23,781 nt of DNA from JAZLJD01 sp045617725 (GTDB lineage Bacteria > Bacillota > Clostridia > Lachnospirales > Lachnospiraceae): NCBI GenBank assembly GCA_045617725.1, contig JAZLJD010000056.1, forward strand, positions 1 to 23,781, given 5' to 3'. Under the pieces are notes generated by a model that was not told where the DNA came from, made no database searches, and saw only the letters and a program-made list of their open reading frames with translations. Of this stretch, positions 23,535 through 23,781 are shown one piece after another. The position numbers and the translations under genes were made by a program. Position 1 is the stretch's first letter. Every line of letters starts with the position of its first letter.

Positions 23535-23781
23535 AGCATCCCTCCTGATAAATCTGCCTGGCTTCGCCCGACAGATGATAAACAGTCGCCAACTCTCCCG
23601 CCGCGGATGCGTGGTGGCCTCTTGGCTCGTTGCCATAACAAAATCGCTCCCCACTAGTCGCCCAATTTGCCCCATCGCACGAGTGCGCTGTGACAAAACA
23701 GTCGAATTGCACACTTGCATAAATGCAGTGTCCAATTCTTCTGTTTTCTGTCCTCCCCGCACTAAGGCGTGGAGGACAAAT
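23535..23781. other. Intergenic region with hairpins, possible repeat
   Basis: This is 247 bp upstream of the isomerase-like gene, with no gene that I accept. Hairpins are AATTG.ACAC..GCAT/ATGC..GTGT.CAATT (about 23705-23738) and TGTCCTCC.CGC-ACTAAG-GCG.GGAGGACA (about 23748-23778). Neither has a T-run. Conceptual translations of the middle part look like a repeated intergenic sequence I have seen misannotated as protein in related genomes (weak recollection). Confidence 0.4.

Noticed and set aside
23535..23762. N-terminal extension of the isomerase-like gene
   Set aside because: AGGAGGG directly before ATG 23534 and the family's normal length fix the start; the extension looks non-coding.

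Overview
The window looks like chromosomal DNA of an anaerobic Clostridia, most likely a Lachnospiraceae relative. The reasons are consistent Shine-Dalgarno sites (AGGAGG, GGAG), the strict-anaerobe oxygen defence set (superoxide reductase, rubrerythrin), and the general look of the proteins. No rRNA or marker gene is present, so the family is inferred from protein resemblance only. No tRNA, CRISPR array, prophage or transposase gene was seen.

Layout. (1) 1-186: a structured intergenic repeat, one partial and one full copy, with another full copy at 21541-21661. (2) 187-3283, minus strand: an ABC-2 type exporter (ATPase, permease) followed by a small hypothetical protein, a CbrC-like cysteine-rich protein and a lipoprotein, with overlapping or short junctions. 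(3) 3367-5881, minus: a MutS2-type ATPase without the Smr nuclease domain. It lies behind a roughly 270-nt leader that I can fold into a closed multi-helix domain followed by an intrinsic terminator, so it looks like a riboswitch or attenuator. A small membrane protein is upstream. (4) 5951-6877, minus: a U32-like cysteine-cluster protein. (5) 7036-11169, plus: a MoxR ATPase / DUF58 / membrane transglutaminase operon. (6) 11153-14466, minus: thioredoxin, superoxide reductase, D-2-hydroxyacid dehydrogenase with a Cys-rich tail, rubrerythrin, then a nucleoside-hydrolase-family protein. The first four form a tight redox operon, divergent from a LysR regulator (14795-15682, plus). (7) 15687-17864: two large palindromic, REP-ended elements surrounding a DUF402 / ADP-ribosyltransferase-like fusion gene, plus a GC-rich minisatellite. 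(8) 17871-21537, minus: a two-gene ABC exporter. (9) 21768-23534, minus: a GT8 glycosyltransferase and a sugar-isomerase-like TIM barrel protein, ended by a clear terminator.

The most unusual material is non-coding. (a) The mutS2 leader contains mutually exclusive pairings. (b) The 120-bp repeat shows compensatory base and length changes between copies. (c) A near-identical branched core of about 209 bp sits inside two palindromic elements with different REP-like ends. One of these forms an A7-hairpin-T7 structure between convergent genes; the other is a 592-bp nested palindrome. No mobilising enzyme is in the window, so these elements would have to move in trans.
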